This document shows positions 10,190 through 20,087 of a DNA stretch of 64,000 nt, piece after piece. Where the stretch lies: the NCBI RefSeq assembly GCF_023091745.1, contig NC_068922.1, positions 24,528,001 through 24,592,000 on the forward strand, given 5' to 3'. Within the stretch, counting starts at the first letter, position 1. Every line of letters begins with the position of its first letter. The stretch is from Budorcas taxicolor (lineage: Eukaryota; Chordata; Mammalia; Artiodactyla; Bovidae). The translations under genes were made by a program, and so were the position numbers. The notes below the pieces were generated by a model. It searched no databases. It worked only from the letters and a program-made list of their open reading frames with translations, and was not told the origin of the DNA.

Positions 10190-11215
10190 TGACCAAGTCC
10201 AATCCCATGGGAGTGGGAGCGGGCATGTGCAATCCTGTCGTTACTGAACCAAACTTGGGTCCTGTCGCTGGATACCTGGCAAAGCCAGTCTCCTGATACC
10301 TGATTGTGGTGAAGGGAATTACAGCATTCATTTCAGGGCACCAAACAAGGGGAACGGGCAGCTGGTGCTCAAAAGACCCAAACTCCCCAGTGGCTCTCAG
10401 GCAAGGCTTTTTAAAGGCAACATTGGGGTGAGGGTTGCAGGGTATGTGATCAGCTCCTGAATGTTTTTCTAATTGGTTGGTGGTGAGGTAACAGGGTGGT
10501 GTTTTGGGAATCTTAATCATCAGTTTTCTGGTTCCAACCAATCTGTAGTCTGTGTGCTTGTGGTCAGCAGGTGGTCACCATCCTCTGCCTGGGTGGAAGT
10601 CTCAGTTCCTGTGGAAGAACTTGAAGATGTGCGTCAGATTGTTATGTGTATCTGTGGAGGAGGAATGAGGAGTCCTATGACTTGTTTTATTACTGAACTC
10701 TTGTTTAAGCTATCAGTACTTTTCTTGCTTGGCTGTTTTCCCTTTATTTTGCATTCCCTCAATTCTCAAATCATGAAGTGTTTGACTCTGCTTTTAAATC
10801 TGTTCTTTGGAACTCAGGGAAGACCAAACAAGAAGCTGGGGACATGAAAGGGCCCTGCAGAGTCCTGCTTAGTTCCTGTCCCCTGTATCTGTCGAGGAGG
10901 AATGGGGAGTCCTATGACTTGTTTTATTACTGAACTCTTGTTTAAGCTATCAGTACTTTTCTTGCTTGGCTGCTTTCCCTTTATTTTGCATTCCCTCAAT
11001 TCTCAAATCATGAAGTGTTTGACTCTGCTTTTAAATCTGCTCTTTGGAACTCAGGGAAGACCAAACAAGAAGCTGGGGACATGAAAGGGCCCTGCAGAGT
11101 CCTGCTTAGTTCCTGTCCCCTATTTTCTTTGATATTCCTTAGTCCTGAAGGGAACAGGTGTGGGACAAGAAAATAAAGTTTTGGAGAGAGGTTAATCATA
11201 AACTCATCAGAGGAA
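10190..11215. mobile_element. Second LTR-like block, probably ERV-derived
   Basis: The stretch 10260-10640 resembles a ruminant ERV LTR read on the antisense strand, and a tttatt motif (complement of a poly(A) signal) lies in each repeated unit. No retroviral coding frame is seen. It includes the 237-bp tandem duplication. Orientation and ends are uncertain. Confidence 0.42.
10648..11121. repeat. 237-bp perfect-period tandem duplication
   Basis: Copy 1 is 10648-10884 and copy 2 is 10885-11121, directly adjacent. I count four substitutions and no gaps, about 98% identity, so the duplication is young relative to the LTR-like block around it. Confidence 0.95.
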
Positions 11216-11299
11216 CTCAGTTTTAGGGGGACTCAGTTTTACTGTGACCCAGAAGGAAATGAGAGTATGAAATATTGGTGAGCAGAGTCAAGTTACTAC

Positions 11300-11465
11300 A
11301 CCTACATTATCTTATTTATCATTGAGTCTGTCAAAGAACTCTCTGAGGGTCAAAATTTTAGTTTTGTTTTGCAGGTGAAAGAAGAAAGGACCAGGAAGGT
11401 TAAATAACTTGCCCACAGTCACTCAACTAGTCAGAGATGGGCCAGCCTTTGACCCTGGCCCGGGA
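11300..11465 (-). mobile_element. MIR SINE, antisense
   Basis: Recognised by the order: a degraded cattatcttatttatc block, then gttaaataacttgcccacag near 11399, agtcactcaactagtcagag and a terminal block near 11440. Confidence 0.7.
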
Positions 11466-11914
11466 ACTTGAAATCTCTTACTCTTTCCATCCATCTCAGG
11501 GATGAGTGCGTCGCTGAGAGTATGTGTTTAGGAACAGATTTCACATCAACTTGGATATCTTGCGGAGTAGTCTCTCTATTGCCAAGCAGGTACCTAAAGT
11601 ACCAGTGTGCAGCCTGCCGTCTGATCGTCAGACCAGGAGGGGGCTGCTTGTTATGTTGCTGCTGAGAAAGTTATGACCTGCGTGGGGAGATGTCTGCTCA
11701 GGACCCTGGAGCTCATGTGCTGTCTGCTGAGTGAGCCAAGAGGGGCTGAGCAGCGTGAGTCATGGGAGCTTGTCTCTACAGGCCTCTCCATGCAGGGACT
11801 GGCTTTCTGTGTGTCTTGGGCCATGACCTGCCCCACCCACAGCCAACAGCCTGGAGATGGGGTTCAGCCATCAGCTGGCCTTCCGCAGGGCACCTAAAGT
11901 GTGTCTTCCACTAT
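11466..11914. other. No feature seen; GC-richer unique sequence
   Basis: Short overlapping open frames run on both strands, but none resembles a known protein and no splice-bounded exon is evident. Confidence 0.45.
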
Positions 11915-12012
11915 ATAAAGGATGGCAGTAGGACCTCGGAAAGGTTCAATCACCTGCCCAAGGTCATGGAGATAAGAGAACGCTGGAGGGGAGCCCCAGA
12001 CTCCAGGATCCT
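11915..12012 (-). mobile_element. MIR fragment, antisense
   Basis: Contains cacctgcccaaggtcatgga near 11951, the antisense MIR core. Confidence 0.6.
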
Positions 12013-12020
12013 CAGGGAGA

Positions 12021-12027
12021 CCCCTAT

Positions 12028-12083
<56 letters not shown>

Positions 12084-12329
12084 ACTGTGCTGGGTCTTCA
12101 TTGCTGCATGCAGGCTTTCTCTAGTTTCAGTGAGCAGGGGCTACTCTCTTATTGTGATGCACAGGCTTCTTATTGCAGTGGCTTCTCTTGTTGTGGAGCA
12201 CAGAATCAGTAGTTGTGGCACTTGGGCTTAGTTGCTGAGAGGCATGTGGAATCTTCCCAGACCAGGGATTGAATCTGTGTCCCCTGCACTGGCAGGCGGA
12301 TTCTCAACCACTGGACCCCCAGGGAAGTC
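12021..12329 (-). mobile_element. CHR-type SINE, antisense, with long AT tail
   Basis: The body runs from gactgtgctgggtcttcatt to the complement of the tRNA-like head near 12329. An 8-bp direct repeat, cagggaga, lies at 12013-12020 and 12330-12337. Its 3' tail, on the left in this orientation, has expanded into (AT)n. Confidence 0.82.
12031..12080. repeat. (AT)25 microsatellite
   Basis: Uninterrupted AT dinucleotides at the tail of the CHR SINE. Self-complementary, so it could form a cruciform and is likely length-variable. Confidence 0.95.
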
Positions 12330-12337
12330 CAGGGAGA

Positions 12338-12616
12338 TTCCTTTGATTGTTTCAGATGGCCTAAAAGTGACCCCACAAAATGCTTTGCCTGGACTTCTGA
12401 GAGCAGAAACAAGAAGGGAGAGGGGGTCTCACTTGTACCCATTAGCTGGGAAAAGCCCATTCTTTAATAAAAAGGAAAAATATTTCATGACTGTCTCATG
12501 AATCAGACAGTGTATTGTTATCATGCCCCCAAAATTTGAAACTTTGAACAATGAGTATGAAACTTTCCCCCCAATTCCAAGACTGAGACAGTCATGCAGA
12601 GAAGTATGAACATACT
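12338..12616. other. No feature seen
   Basis: Unassigned interval between a CHR SINE and a mariner MITE. Confidence 0.4.
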
Positions 12617-12694
12617 GGATAGGCCAGAAGGTTCATTTGGATTTCTCTGTAATGTCTCATAGAAAAACCTGAATGAACCTTTTGGCCAACCCCA
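12617..12694. mobile_element. Short palindromic mariner-type element (bovine mariner MITE)
   Basis: About 78 bp built as an imperfect palindrome: ggccagaaggttcatttgg on the left mirrors gaatgaaccttttggcc on the right. This matches the tiny mariner-derived elements common in ruminants. It has no transposase. TA dinucleotides lie next to both ends. Confidence 0.8.
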
Positions 12695-12914
12695 TATATA
12701 AACACTTGCACACACACCCCAAACGTATAACCAAGGCTTTTCTCATGATCTTAGGCTCCTAACCACTTCATTACTTGCTGCTTTCTTAGAATAACCAGAT
12801 GTAAAATGGAATATACTTAAATAACAAATAAGAAGTGGAGAAATAAACTATTTTTTGTAGATGTTAGGGGTTTGGGGTTATGAGTGATTTTAGTTTTTAA
12901 AATAAATCTGGAGT
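12695..12914. other. No feature seen
   Basis: Unassigned sequence upstream of the deleted BovB. Confidence 0.4.
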
Positions 12915-13550
12915 TCTTTCCTGGAGAACCCCATGAAGAGTATGCAAAGGCAAAAAGATAGGACACCGTAAGATGAGCCTCTCCAGGCCGGAAGGTGTCC
13001 AATATGCTACTGGGGAAGAGTGGAGGGCAATTGCTAATAGCTCCAGAAAGAATGAAGCGACAGGGCTAAAGTGGAAATGACGCTCAGTTGTGGATGTCTC
13101 TGGTGGTGAAAATAAAGTCTGATGCTGTAAAGAAAGGGAGAAGGAAATGGCAACCCACTCCAGTATTCTTGCCTGGAGAATCCCAGGGACAGAGGAGCCT
13201 GGTGGGCTGCCATCTATGGGGTCGCACAGAGTCGGACATGACTGAAGCAACTTGGCAGCAGCATCAGCTATAAAGAAAAATATTACATAGGAACCTGGAA
13301 TGTTAGGTCCGTGAACCAAGGTAAATTGGATGTGGTCAAGCAGAAGATTGTAAGATTGAATATTGACATCTCAGGATTGAAGGCAAAAGAAGAAGAGGGC
13401 AGCAGAGGATGAGATGGTCAGATAGCATCCCTGACTCAATGGACATGAATTTGAGCAAACTCTTGGAGATAGTGGAGGACAGAGGAGCCTGTTGGGTTGC
13501 AAACAGTCAGACACAACTTGGCAACTGAACAATAATAACAAAAACTTATA
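12915..13550 (+). mobile_element. Internally deleted BovB: upstream/endonuclease start fused to 3' end
   Basis: Positions 12915 to about 13378 match the BovB segment before and at the start of the endonuclease domain, including aggaacctggaatgttaggt. From about 13379 the text jumps to the 3' end (gcagcagaggatgagatgg). Most of the coding region is missing. A Bov-A SINE interrupts it at 13136-13266. Confidence 0.78.
13136..13266 (+). mobile_element. Headless Bov-A SINE inside BovB
   Basis: Starts gggagaaggaaatggcaacc, without the tRNA-like head, and ends in the gcagcagcat tail. A 12-bp duplication flanks it: gctgtaaagaaa (13124-13135) and gctataaagaaa (13267-13278). Confidence 0.85.
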
Positions 13551-13685
13551 ATTACGGTCAATTTTTATTTTGATTTATATAAAGTATTCTTAGTACTAAA
13601 AGTATTTCACAAGCTCCCAATTTGCACTTTCTTGTAGAACTGTGTCTGGGAATATAGTTTTCCGTGGACTGCTAAAGAAAGCTGG
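13551..13685. other. No feature seen
   Basis: Short AT-rich interval. Confidence 0.4.
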
Positions 13686-13842
13686 TCAGGGAATTCCCTG
13701 GTATGACTCCACGCTGTCATTGCTGACAGCGTGAATTCAGTCCCTGGTTGTGGAACTAAGATCCCGCAGACTGCATGGTACAGTTAAAAAAAGAAAAAGA
13801 AAGAAAGAAACAGAAAGAAAGAAAAAATAATAAAAGAAAACT
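13686..13842 (+). mobile_element. CHR-type SINE, sense, with A-rich tail
   Basis: The head gggaattccctggtatgact is followed by cagtccctggttgtggaact and aagatcccgc. The tail has become a (GAAA)n-like tract at 13788-13842. Confidence 0.82.
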
Positions 13843-13859
13843 GATTGTCTCTAGGACTA

Positions 13860-14479
13860 AATCCCCAATGTGCATTAGTTTCATGATTACTGCAAGGTGG
13901 TCTGGAATGTATGAGACAGTCCATAGTGTAAGACAAGCAAAGCTGTGGTTCTTATTCCTGAAGCCCAGCAGGTGCGTGGACATCAGAAAACAGAGAAGTA
14001 TTACTGTAGAGCTGATGTAAAATCTGCCCTGCCCCCAATCCTGGCTCAGTTTCTTTGTAATTAATGATCAGACAAGACCACTGCCACCCACCACGACTGA
14101 GTTCCTTTACACTTTATGAATGCCTTTTTTGAGAACATGTGCAATTTAATGGGCCAAATTATATCTCAGGAAGAATGTTTATGGGAAAAATAACTGCCTT
14201 CCTCAATGACTCAAATATTTATACACTGAAGTACTTAGAACACCAGTGTATATGAATCGGTCTGAGGCAGCTTAAAGCCCTTGATGGATTTCTACACATA
14301 AATAATTGACATGAAAACTGCACACTGTTCTCCCCCGTGTGTTGAAGCAAATGGCCTAATGATCAGTATTGGGCTGCTGCTTTGCTTGAGTTCTCAGCAG
14401 ACAGACTTCATGTATTTTTTTTCTCCCTCATTTCTTTCTTTTCTTTTTTTTTTTTTACTGTCTTCCTTGTCTTTTTCTT
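13860..14479. other. No gene seen; pyrimidine tract near 14413-14470
   Basis: Unique-looking sequence with a T-rich run. No supported gene. Confidence 0.45.
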
Positions 14480-14860
14480 CAACAAATAATTATTGAGTGG
14501 TAACTGTATGTCCGCCCCTTTTCTAGGCTCTGGGAAGACGGCCGTGAACAAGGCATCTCTCTCTTCTCACAGTCGACATTTGAGAGTAATGGGGAAACCT
14601 GGCCGCAAAGGGAGGAAGACCATTTTAGGGAGGTGTGGACTCTGTGGGGCTAACGGGATGGGCTTGGCGATGATATAGGATCGGGTAGTCCGGGAAAGAA
14701 TTTGCATTTGGAACATGAGCAGTTGACCCTGGGAAGATGTGGGGGTGAGAATCCCAGGTGGAGGGAAGAGCTGAAGGCAGACGCAGAAGGCAGGGGCCAC
14801 GTTTGGTTTCAAGAGCTTTAATGTGTGGCTGGAGCAAAGACAGCAGGTGATGACACACAC
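14480..14860 (-). mobile_element. L2 LINE 3' end, antisense
   Basis: Begins caacaaataattattgagtg and continues to ttctaggctctgggaagacg, the complement of the L2 3' end. The match fades beyond 14620, though the 14800-14860 block still fits upstream L2. Confidence 0.6.
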
Positions 14861-14939
14861 GTAGGATGAGAAGATGGGCAGGACCTGGATGGTAGACGGG
14901 TGTCTGCTGCTAAGGAATTCGGACTTAAGAAGTGATTGG

Positions 14940-15165
14940 TGTCACACAATATTTGTCCTGCTCTGACTTAACTTCATGCAGTGTGACAATCTCTAGGTCC
15001 ATCCATGTTGCTGCAAATGACATTATTTCATTCTTTTTTATGGCTAAGTGATATTCCCTTGTACATATGTACCATGTCTTCTTTATCCATTCCTGTTTTG
15101 GTGGACATTAAGGTTGCTTCCATTCCTGGCTATTGTAAATAGTGTTGCAGTGAACATTGTATTGC
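14940..15165 (-). mobile_element. L1 fragment of ruminant type, antisense
   Basis: Contains acaatctctaggtccatcca, ccttgtacatatgtaccatg and cctggctattgtaaatagtg, the antisense 3' part of artiodactyl L1. Confidence 0.8.
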
Positions 15166-16372
15166 TTTGTTTTATAAATTTTCCACAGTTTGGATTTCAT
15201 CTGCTCCACTATACTTTCTCCAGTTCCAAGGCTAATGCCTCCCCTTTGTAACCGGTGCCCCTGTTTCCCCTGATGGTGGTGAGAAGCTCTCTTCTCACTT
15301 CCTCCGACCCCCGACTGCTCTGTCTCTGTTCCTCCACTAAGTCTTCCTTGGCAAACCAGGAAGAATTGGTTTGCCAAGGAATCAGCTTGGCAAATCAGCT
15401 GTTGCTCTGCCCAGGTGTCACCCTTGACTTTCCTTTCTCTAGACACCCTCTCTGGGTGACCACTTTGGAGCACAGTTTCTATTTTGACTCATTCTCCGAC
15501 CCAGCCCTGGGTTCTCAGTTGAACTTATGGGCCAGCTGGACATGCAGTGGCAGATATCCAATCTTTTCAGTGTCAGCCTTTCTAATGTCTCCTTCTCCCT
15601 GAAGGATGGAGCCCAAGTTCCTGAGTGACCCTATGCTCTGACTCTGCTCCATCTTCAGCCCCAGGATGTCTTCCTCCAAAGTCTGTGAGACACCAATAGG
15701 GCAGCTTGTAGGTTACTGTCAGCACCCAACTGTTTTGCCAAGTGCACTTCACTGTAAAGCTTGTTCCATGTACCTCTGGCCATCAGATGAGGGTCAGGTG
15801 GTGCCCTAGGGGCCCAGCACATGGAGGTGAACAGGACTGCCTAAATTCATAGATGAGACAGAAGGTCAAAGGTGAAGATGATGGAGTTCAAGGCAACCAA
15901 TAAGCACTCAGATGTAATGACTAAAAGTAAGGAATGTGCTTAAATTTTTTAAAAGGCCCATAAAAAAATAAGTTTTAAAGAAAATTGAGCCAAAGCATGA
16001 GTTGGGAAAAAGGAAGGAGGGATAGAAAAATGGTTATAAAATGGAAGTTATTGTAGAAAAGAAAAGCTGAGGGAGACGTGGACAACATTTCTGCACCTTA
16101 AGTGAAAATGTCTTCTGAAGAAGCAGGGAAAAGTGGGGATTTCTATATAGGAAGAGGAGAGCAGGCAGGCTCCCAGGGAAATAGCTAAACTTCTGGGATT
16201 AGATCATGGGCAATAAATCCGTCTGCACCCCTGGCTGCTGCAGCAGTCTTTACAGTCCTCACCAGGGAAAGAAAAGTGAGAGTCCCTAAGCGAGGGGAGA
16301 CCTCCTATAGGCAGGCCCTAGGCTAAGTAAAAGAGAATGAAATACTGCACAAAAGTAGATTAAATCCTGGGT
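15166..16372. other. No gene seen; contains one perfect hairpin
   Basis: Unique-looking sequence about 1.2 kb long. A 115-residue frame at 15255-15602 has no recognisable features. Most of 15600-16370 is A-rich and non-coding. Confidence 0.45.
15344..15381. repeat. Perfect 15-bp inverted repeat with 8-nt spacer
   Basis: ttccttggcaaacca at 15344-15358 is the exact complement of tggtttgccaaggaa at 15367-15381. A partial third copy, gcttggcaaatcagc, follows at 15385. It is not followed by a T run, so not an obvious Pol III terminator. Confidence 0.9.
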
Positions 16373-16385
16373 AAAAGAAACCTTC

Positions 16386-17549
16386 CCAGAGATCAAATTG
16401 CCAACATCCGCTGGATCATGGAAAAAGCAAGAGAGTTCCAGAAAAACATCTATTTCTGCCTTATTGACTATGCCAAAGCCTTTGACTGTGTGGATCACAA
16501 GAAACTGTGGAAAATTCTGAAAGAGATGGGAATACCAGACCACCTGGCCTGCCTCTTGAGAAACCTATATGCAGGTTAGGAAGCAACAGTTAGAACTGGA
16601 CATGGAACAACAGAGTGGTTCCAAATCAGGAAAGGAGTACATCAAGGCTGTATATTGTCACCCTGCTTATTTAACTTCTATGCAGAGTACATCATGAGAA
16701 ACGCTGGGCTGGAAGAAGCACAGGCTGGAATCAAGGTTGCTGGGAGAAATATCAATAACCTCAGATACACAGATGACACCCCCCTTATGGCAGAAAGTGA
16801 AGAGGAACTAAAAAGCCTTTTGATGAAAGTGAAAGAGGAGAGTGAAAAAGTTGGCTTCAAGCTCAACATTCCGAAAACTAAGACCATGGCATCTGGTCCC
16901 ATCATTTCATGGGAAATAGATGGGGAAACAGTGGAAACAGTGTCAGACTTTATTTTTTTGGGCTCCAAAATCACTGCAGATGGTGATTGCAGCCATGAAA
17001 TTAAAAGACACTTACTCCTTGGAAGGAAAGTTATGACCAACCTAGATAGCATATTCAAAAGCAGAGACACTACTTTGCCAACAAAGGTCTGTCTAGTCAA
17101 GGCTATGGTTTTTCCTGTGGTCATGTATGGATGTGAGAGTTGGACTGTGAAGAAGGCTGAGCACCGAAGAATTGATGCTTTTGAACTGTGGTGTTGGAGA
17201 AGACTCTTGAGAGTCCCTTGGACTTCAAGGAGATCCAGCCAGTCCATTCTAAGGGAGATCAGTCCTGGGTGTTCTTTGGAAGGAATGATGCTAAAGCTGA
17301 AACTCTAGTACTTTGGCTACCTCATGCGAAGAGCTGACTCATTGGAAAAGACTCTGATGCTGGGAGGGATTGAGGGCAGGAGGAGAAGGGGACGACAGAG
17401 GATGAGATGGCTGGATGGCATCACCAACTCGATGGACAAGAGTTTGGGTGAACTCCGGGAGTTGGTGATGGACAGGGAGGCCTGGTGTACTGCAATTCGT
17501 GGGGTCGCAAAGAGTTGGACATTACTGAGCAACTGAACTGAATGAGCTA
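16386..17549 (+). mobile_element. 5'-truncated BovB LINE, reverse-transcriptase half to 3' end
   Basis: About 1.16 kb from inside the RT domain to the gaactgaa 3' end. A perfect 13-bp target-site duplication, aaaagaaaccttc, lies at 16373-16385 and 17550-17562, which fixes both ends. This is the most intact direct BovB copy here. Confidence 0.92.
16391..17530 (+). pseudogene. BovB reverse-transcriptase pseudogene
   Basis: One frame (first base 16391) stays aligned with the BovB RT and C-terminal region for nearly 380 codons. It is broken by TAG at 16577-16579 and TAG at 17306-17308, with no frameshift in between. RT landmarks are FIDY-like IDYAKAFDCVD near 16460 and QGCILSPCLFN near 16645. 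The catalytic motif at 16766-16777 reads YTDD where active RTE elements carry YADD. The conserved GCESWTVKKAEHRRI block is near 17130. The stops suggest C-to-T decay at former glutamine codons. Not functional. Confidence 0.9.
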
Positions 17550-17562
17550 AAAAGAAACCTTC

Positions 17563-17896
17563 AGTGTGTAAAATGACAAGACAGATAAAGACAACCTGAA
17601 GCTGTTGAATTCAGTAGGACATTAGGTGTAAGCTGGTCCCTCTGCATCGTGAACAGCCACAAGCCTGAGGGCTGGTCCACAGTGGTGATGTCTGGCTCCA
17701 AGCAGCATGAAGGGCGCTGGTGGAGAGAGAAATCAAACCCCTGGTCCAGGCCTCATTAGCAAGATGCTCAAACCTGATGGGTCCACCGGCATCTCCATAC
17801 AGAGTTGCAAACGGTGGACTTCAGGGCTTTTCCAAGGATCTACTGATTTTTTACTACTCAGGATTGGAGTCAGTGATGCACACACTAAAGAAAATT
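17563..17896. other. No feature seen
   Basis: Unique-looking sequence between BovB and a SINE. Confidence 0.45.
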
Positions 17897-18100
17897 TGGG
17901 CTTCCCATGTGGCTCAGATGGTAAAGAATCCACCTGCAATGCAGCAGACCGAGGTTCAATCCCTGGGTTGGGAAGACCCCCTGAAGAAGGGAATGGTAAC
18001 CCATTTCAGTAGTATTGCCTGGGAAATCCTATGGACAGAGGAGCCTGGAAGGCTACAGTCCTTGGGATCGAAAAAGAGTTGGACACAACTTAGTGATTAA
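17897..18100 (+). mobile_element. Bov-tA SINE, sense
   Basis: Full unit from gggcttcccatgtggctcag to gagttggacacaacttagtg. The TA/TG microsatellite follows shortly after its tail. Confidence 0.88.
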
Positions 18101-18121
18101 ACCACCATATAATATGGTGTT

Positions 18122-18166
<45 letters not shown>
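18122..18166. repeat. (TA)n(TG)n microsatellite
   Basis: TA units to about 18132, then about 17 TG units. It lies some 20 bp past the 3' end of the Bov-tA SINE. Confidence 0.95.
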
Positions 18167-18167
<1 letters not shown>

Positions 18168-18168
<1 letters not shown>

Positions 18169-18419
18169 AGTATATCTATAAGTAAAATCTTAAGTAAGTA
18201 AAAATTATACCGTGTGAGGATTTTTTTCTTGTGCTAGGGAGAGGGTGGCAGCAAATGCCTCCGAAAGGGTTTATCGAGGTTTGACAACCACAACAGATAC
18301 AGTCCTTCCAGCTTCCTTTCCTTGTATTTACTTTCTTGGTTAGGAGACCGTTGAGGGTGGAGACGTCTCTGCCTGCGATGGAATCCCAGATTCCAATCCA
18401 TGTATTATTTATGTCTTCC
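18168..18419. other. No feature seen
   Basis: Unassigned sequence. Confidence 0.4.
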
Positions 18420-18580
18420 GTTCAAGTATGCTGTGATGTAGGTACCAGTAACCCAGTTTTAAAGGTGAGAATGTTGAAAGTAGAGTAAGGGACCCACCAG
18501 TGGCACATCTCTGATAAGTGAGAAGTCGGGACTCAAGTCATCTGGCTCTGAGTTCAGAGGTATTTCCACAACTGGGCAAA
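18420..18580 (-). mobile_element. MIR SINE, antisense
   Basis: Shows the antisense MIR order: taggtaccagtaacccagtt, gagtaagggacccaccagtg, gggactcaagtcatctggct. Confidence 0.62.
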
Positions 18581-18796
18581 CTGTCCACAAGGTTCTAGAC
18601 CGACGTTATTCTCTACCTGCCTCGGACCCTTTATCACTTTGAAACGGTAAGAAGGCACCCAAAACAATCCCAGTTTTCCACATGTGGCCTGTGGGTGTTT
18701 CCAGTTAGAGATATTATCATCACTGGCAACTTTATAGCCTTTACCATTGAAGTGAAAACGTGTTCACCCTTTTCATTTTACCATCACATATAAGAA

Positions 18797-19005
18797 GGGT
18801 TTCCCTGGTGGCTTAGATGGTAAAGCATCTGCCTGCAATGCAGGAGACCTGGGTTCAATCCCTGGGTTGAGAAGATTCCCTGTAGAAGGGCATGGCAACC
18901 CACTCCAGTGTTCTTGCCTGGAGAATCCCCATGGACAGGCTAGCCTGGTGGGCTATGGTCCATGGGGTCTCGAAGAGTTGGACATGATTGAGTAACTAAC
19001 ACGCA
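18797..19005 (+). mobile_element. Bov-tA SINE with perfect 15-bp duplication
   Basis: Full unit from gggtttccctggtggcttag to the gattgagtaactaacacgca tail. The target-site duplication catcacatataagaa is identical at 18782-18796 and 19006-19020, so this is one of the youngest insertions in the window. Confidence 0.93.
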
Positions 19006-19020
19006 CATCACATATAAGAA

Positions 19021-19733
19021 CAAATGCTGTAAGAAGCAATGTTTTTTTAAGATGTATTTGTGTGTGTGTGTGTCTGTTTAGGGGTTCTGCTTTTCTGACT
19101 CACCATTCACTTCCCCACCTAACTTCCAAATTAAAAACACATAAATAATAGATTTGAGAAGGAAATTGCATTGTTTATGAGTGTGGGAAAACTGGACCAG
19201 CATCACCCAGTGTTTTAGTGAAGCATTGGATGGTCTTGACTTCCCTGCTGAGGTTGATGGTCCAGGCGTGACATTGATGGTGATCTGCTTAAAACAGCAG
19301 GGGCTGTGCACTGCCTTCAGCTCTTCCTTGTACGTGGATCCACACTTTGAGTTGGTAAGCAGCTGAGATGAGACTCCCCTGTCAACCATCACCTTGCTCT
19401 GTGCAGTCTAAGCTGAGTTGTGACCACATCAACTGCCTGAGTGATGAACAATAGGCAGGATGGACACTAATGAAACCCTCCCCTCTGCCACTTCTTGCCA
19501 CTAGGGGGCATGGTTCCTTGACCTGCATCCCTTCCCTCCTCTCCCATTTACCTGCTCACTGATGCTGTGATCCATTAATGATAAAGCCACCTCACTTCTC
19601 AGTTTTAAGTGCAGATACTCTCAAGGAAGGTAACACACTGACCTAAACTAACAGGGAGGTGATGGTTCCCAGTGGGTCAGGCCTCAGGTTCTGAGCCTTT
19701 GGGAGCTGTTGTCCACCTTTCTGCACTCAGATT
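19021..19733. other. Unique-looking sequence with a CTCF-type motif
   Basis: No recognisable repeat over about 700 bp and no frame I can link to a protein. Contains a short TG run near 19060-19075 and the motif at 19495-19513. Confidence 0.45.
19495..19513 (+). promoter_or_regulatory. Candidate CTCF binding site
   Basis: ttgccactagggggcatgg matches the vertebrate CTCF core CCASYAGRKGGCRS at 13 of 14 positions, in forward orientation. It lies outside any SINE. Occupancy cannot be judged from sequence alone. Confidence 0.6.
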
Positions 19734-20074
19734 CTTTTTTTTTTTTGGCATTCTATCTTTTTTTAAAATTAAATGCTTATTTTTGGCTGCGCTGGGTCTT
19801 TGCTGCAACGAGCGGGGGCTGTTCTCTAGTTTTGGTGCAGCTCCTCATTGCAGTGGCTTCTCTTGTTGCTGAGTATGGGCTCCAGGGCACATGGGCTTCA
19901 GTATCTGTGGCATGTGGGCTCAGTAGTTGCGGTTGGCAGGACACAGGCTCAGTAATTATGGCACATGGGTTTAGTTCACCCGTAGCATGTGGAATCTTCC
20001 CAGACCAGGGATCGAACTGGTGTCCTTTGCATTGCAAGGCAGATTCTTAACCACTGGACCACCAAGGAAACCCC
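19734..20074 (-). mobile_element. CHR-type SINE, antisense, long form
   Basis: T-rich start, then ggctgcgctgggtctttgct, ending at ccactggaccaccaaggaaa. A 13-bp duplication with one mismatch flanks it: ctgcactcagatt (19721-19733) and ctgcacccagatt (20075-20087). Confidence 0.88.
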
Positions 20075-20087
20075 CTGCACCCAGATT

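Noticed and set aside
6631..11215. One complete provirus with LTRs at both ends
   Set aside because: The two LTR-like blocks do not resemble each other, a Tigger element and a SINE lie between them, and no gag, pol or env frame is present.
16678..17247. 189-residue minus-strand open frame
   Set aside because: Exact shadow of the BovB reverse-transcriptase region, which is coding-like only on the + strand.
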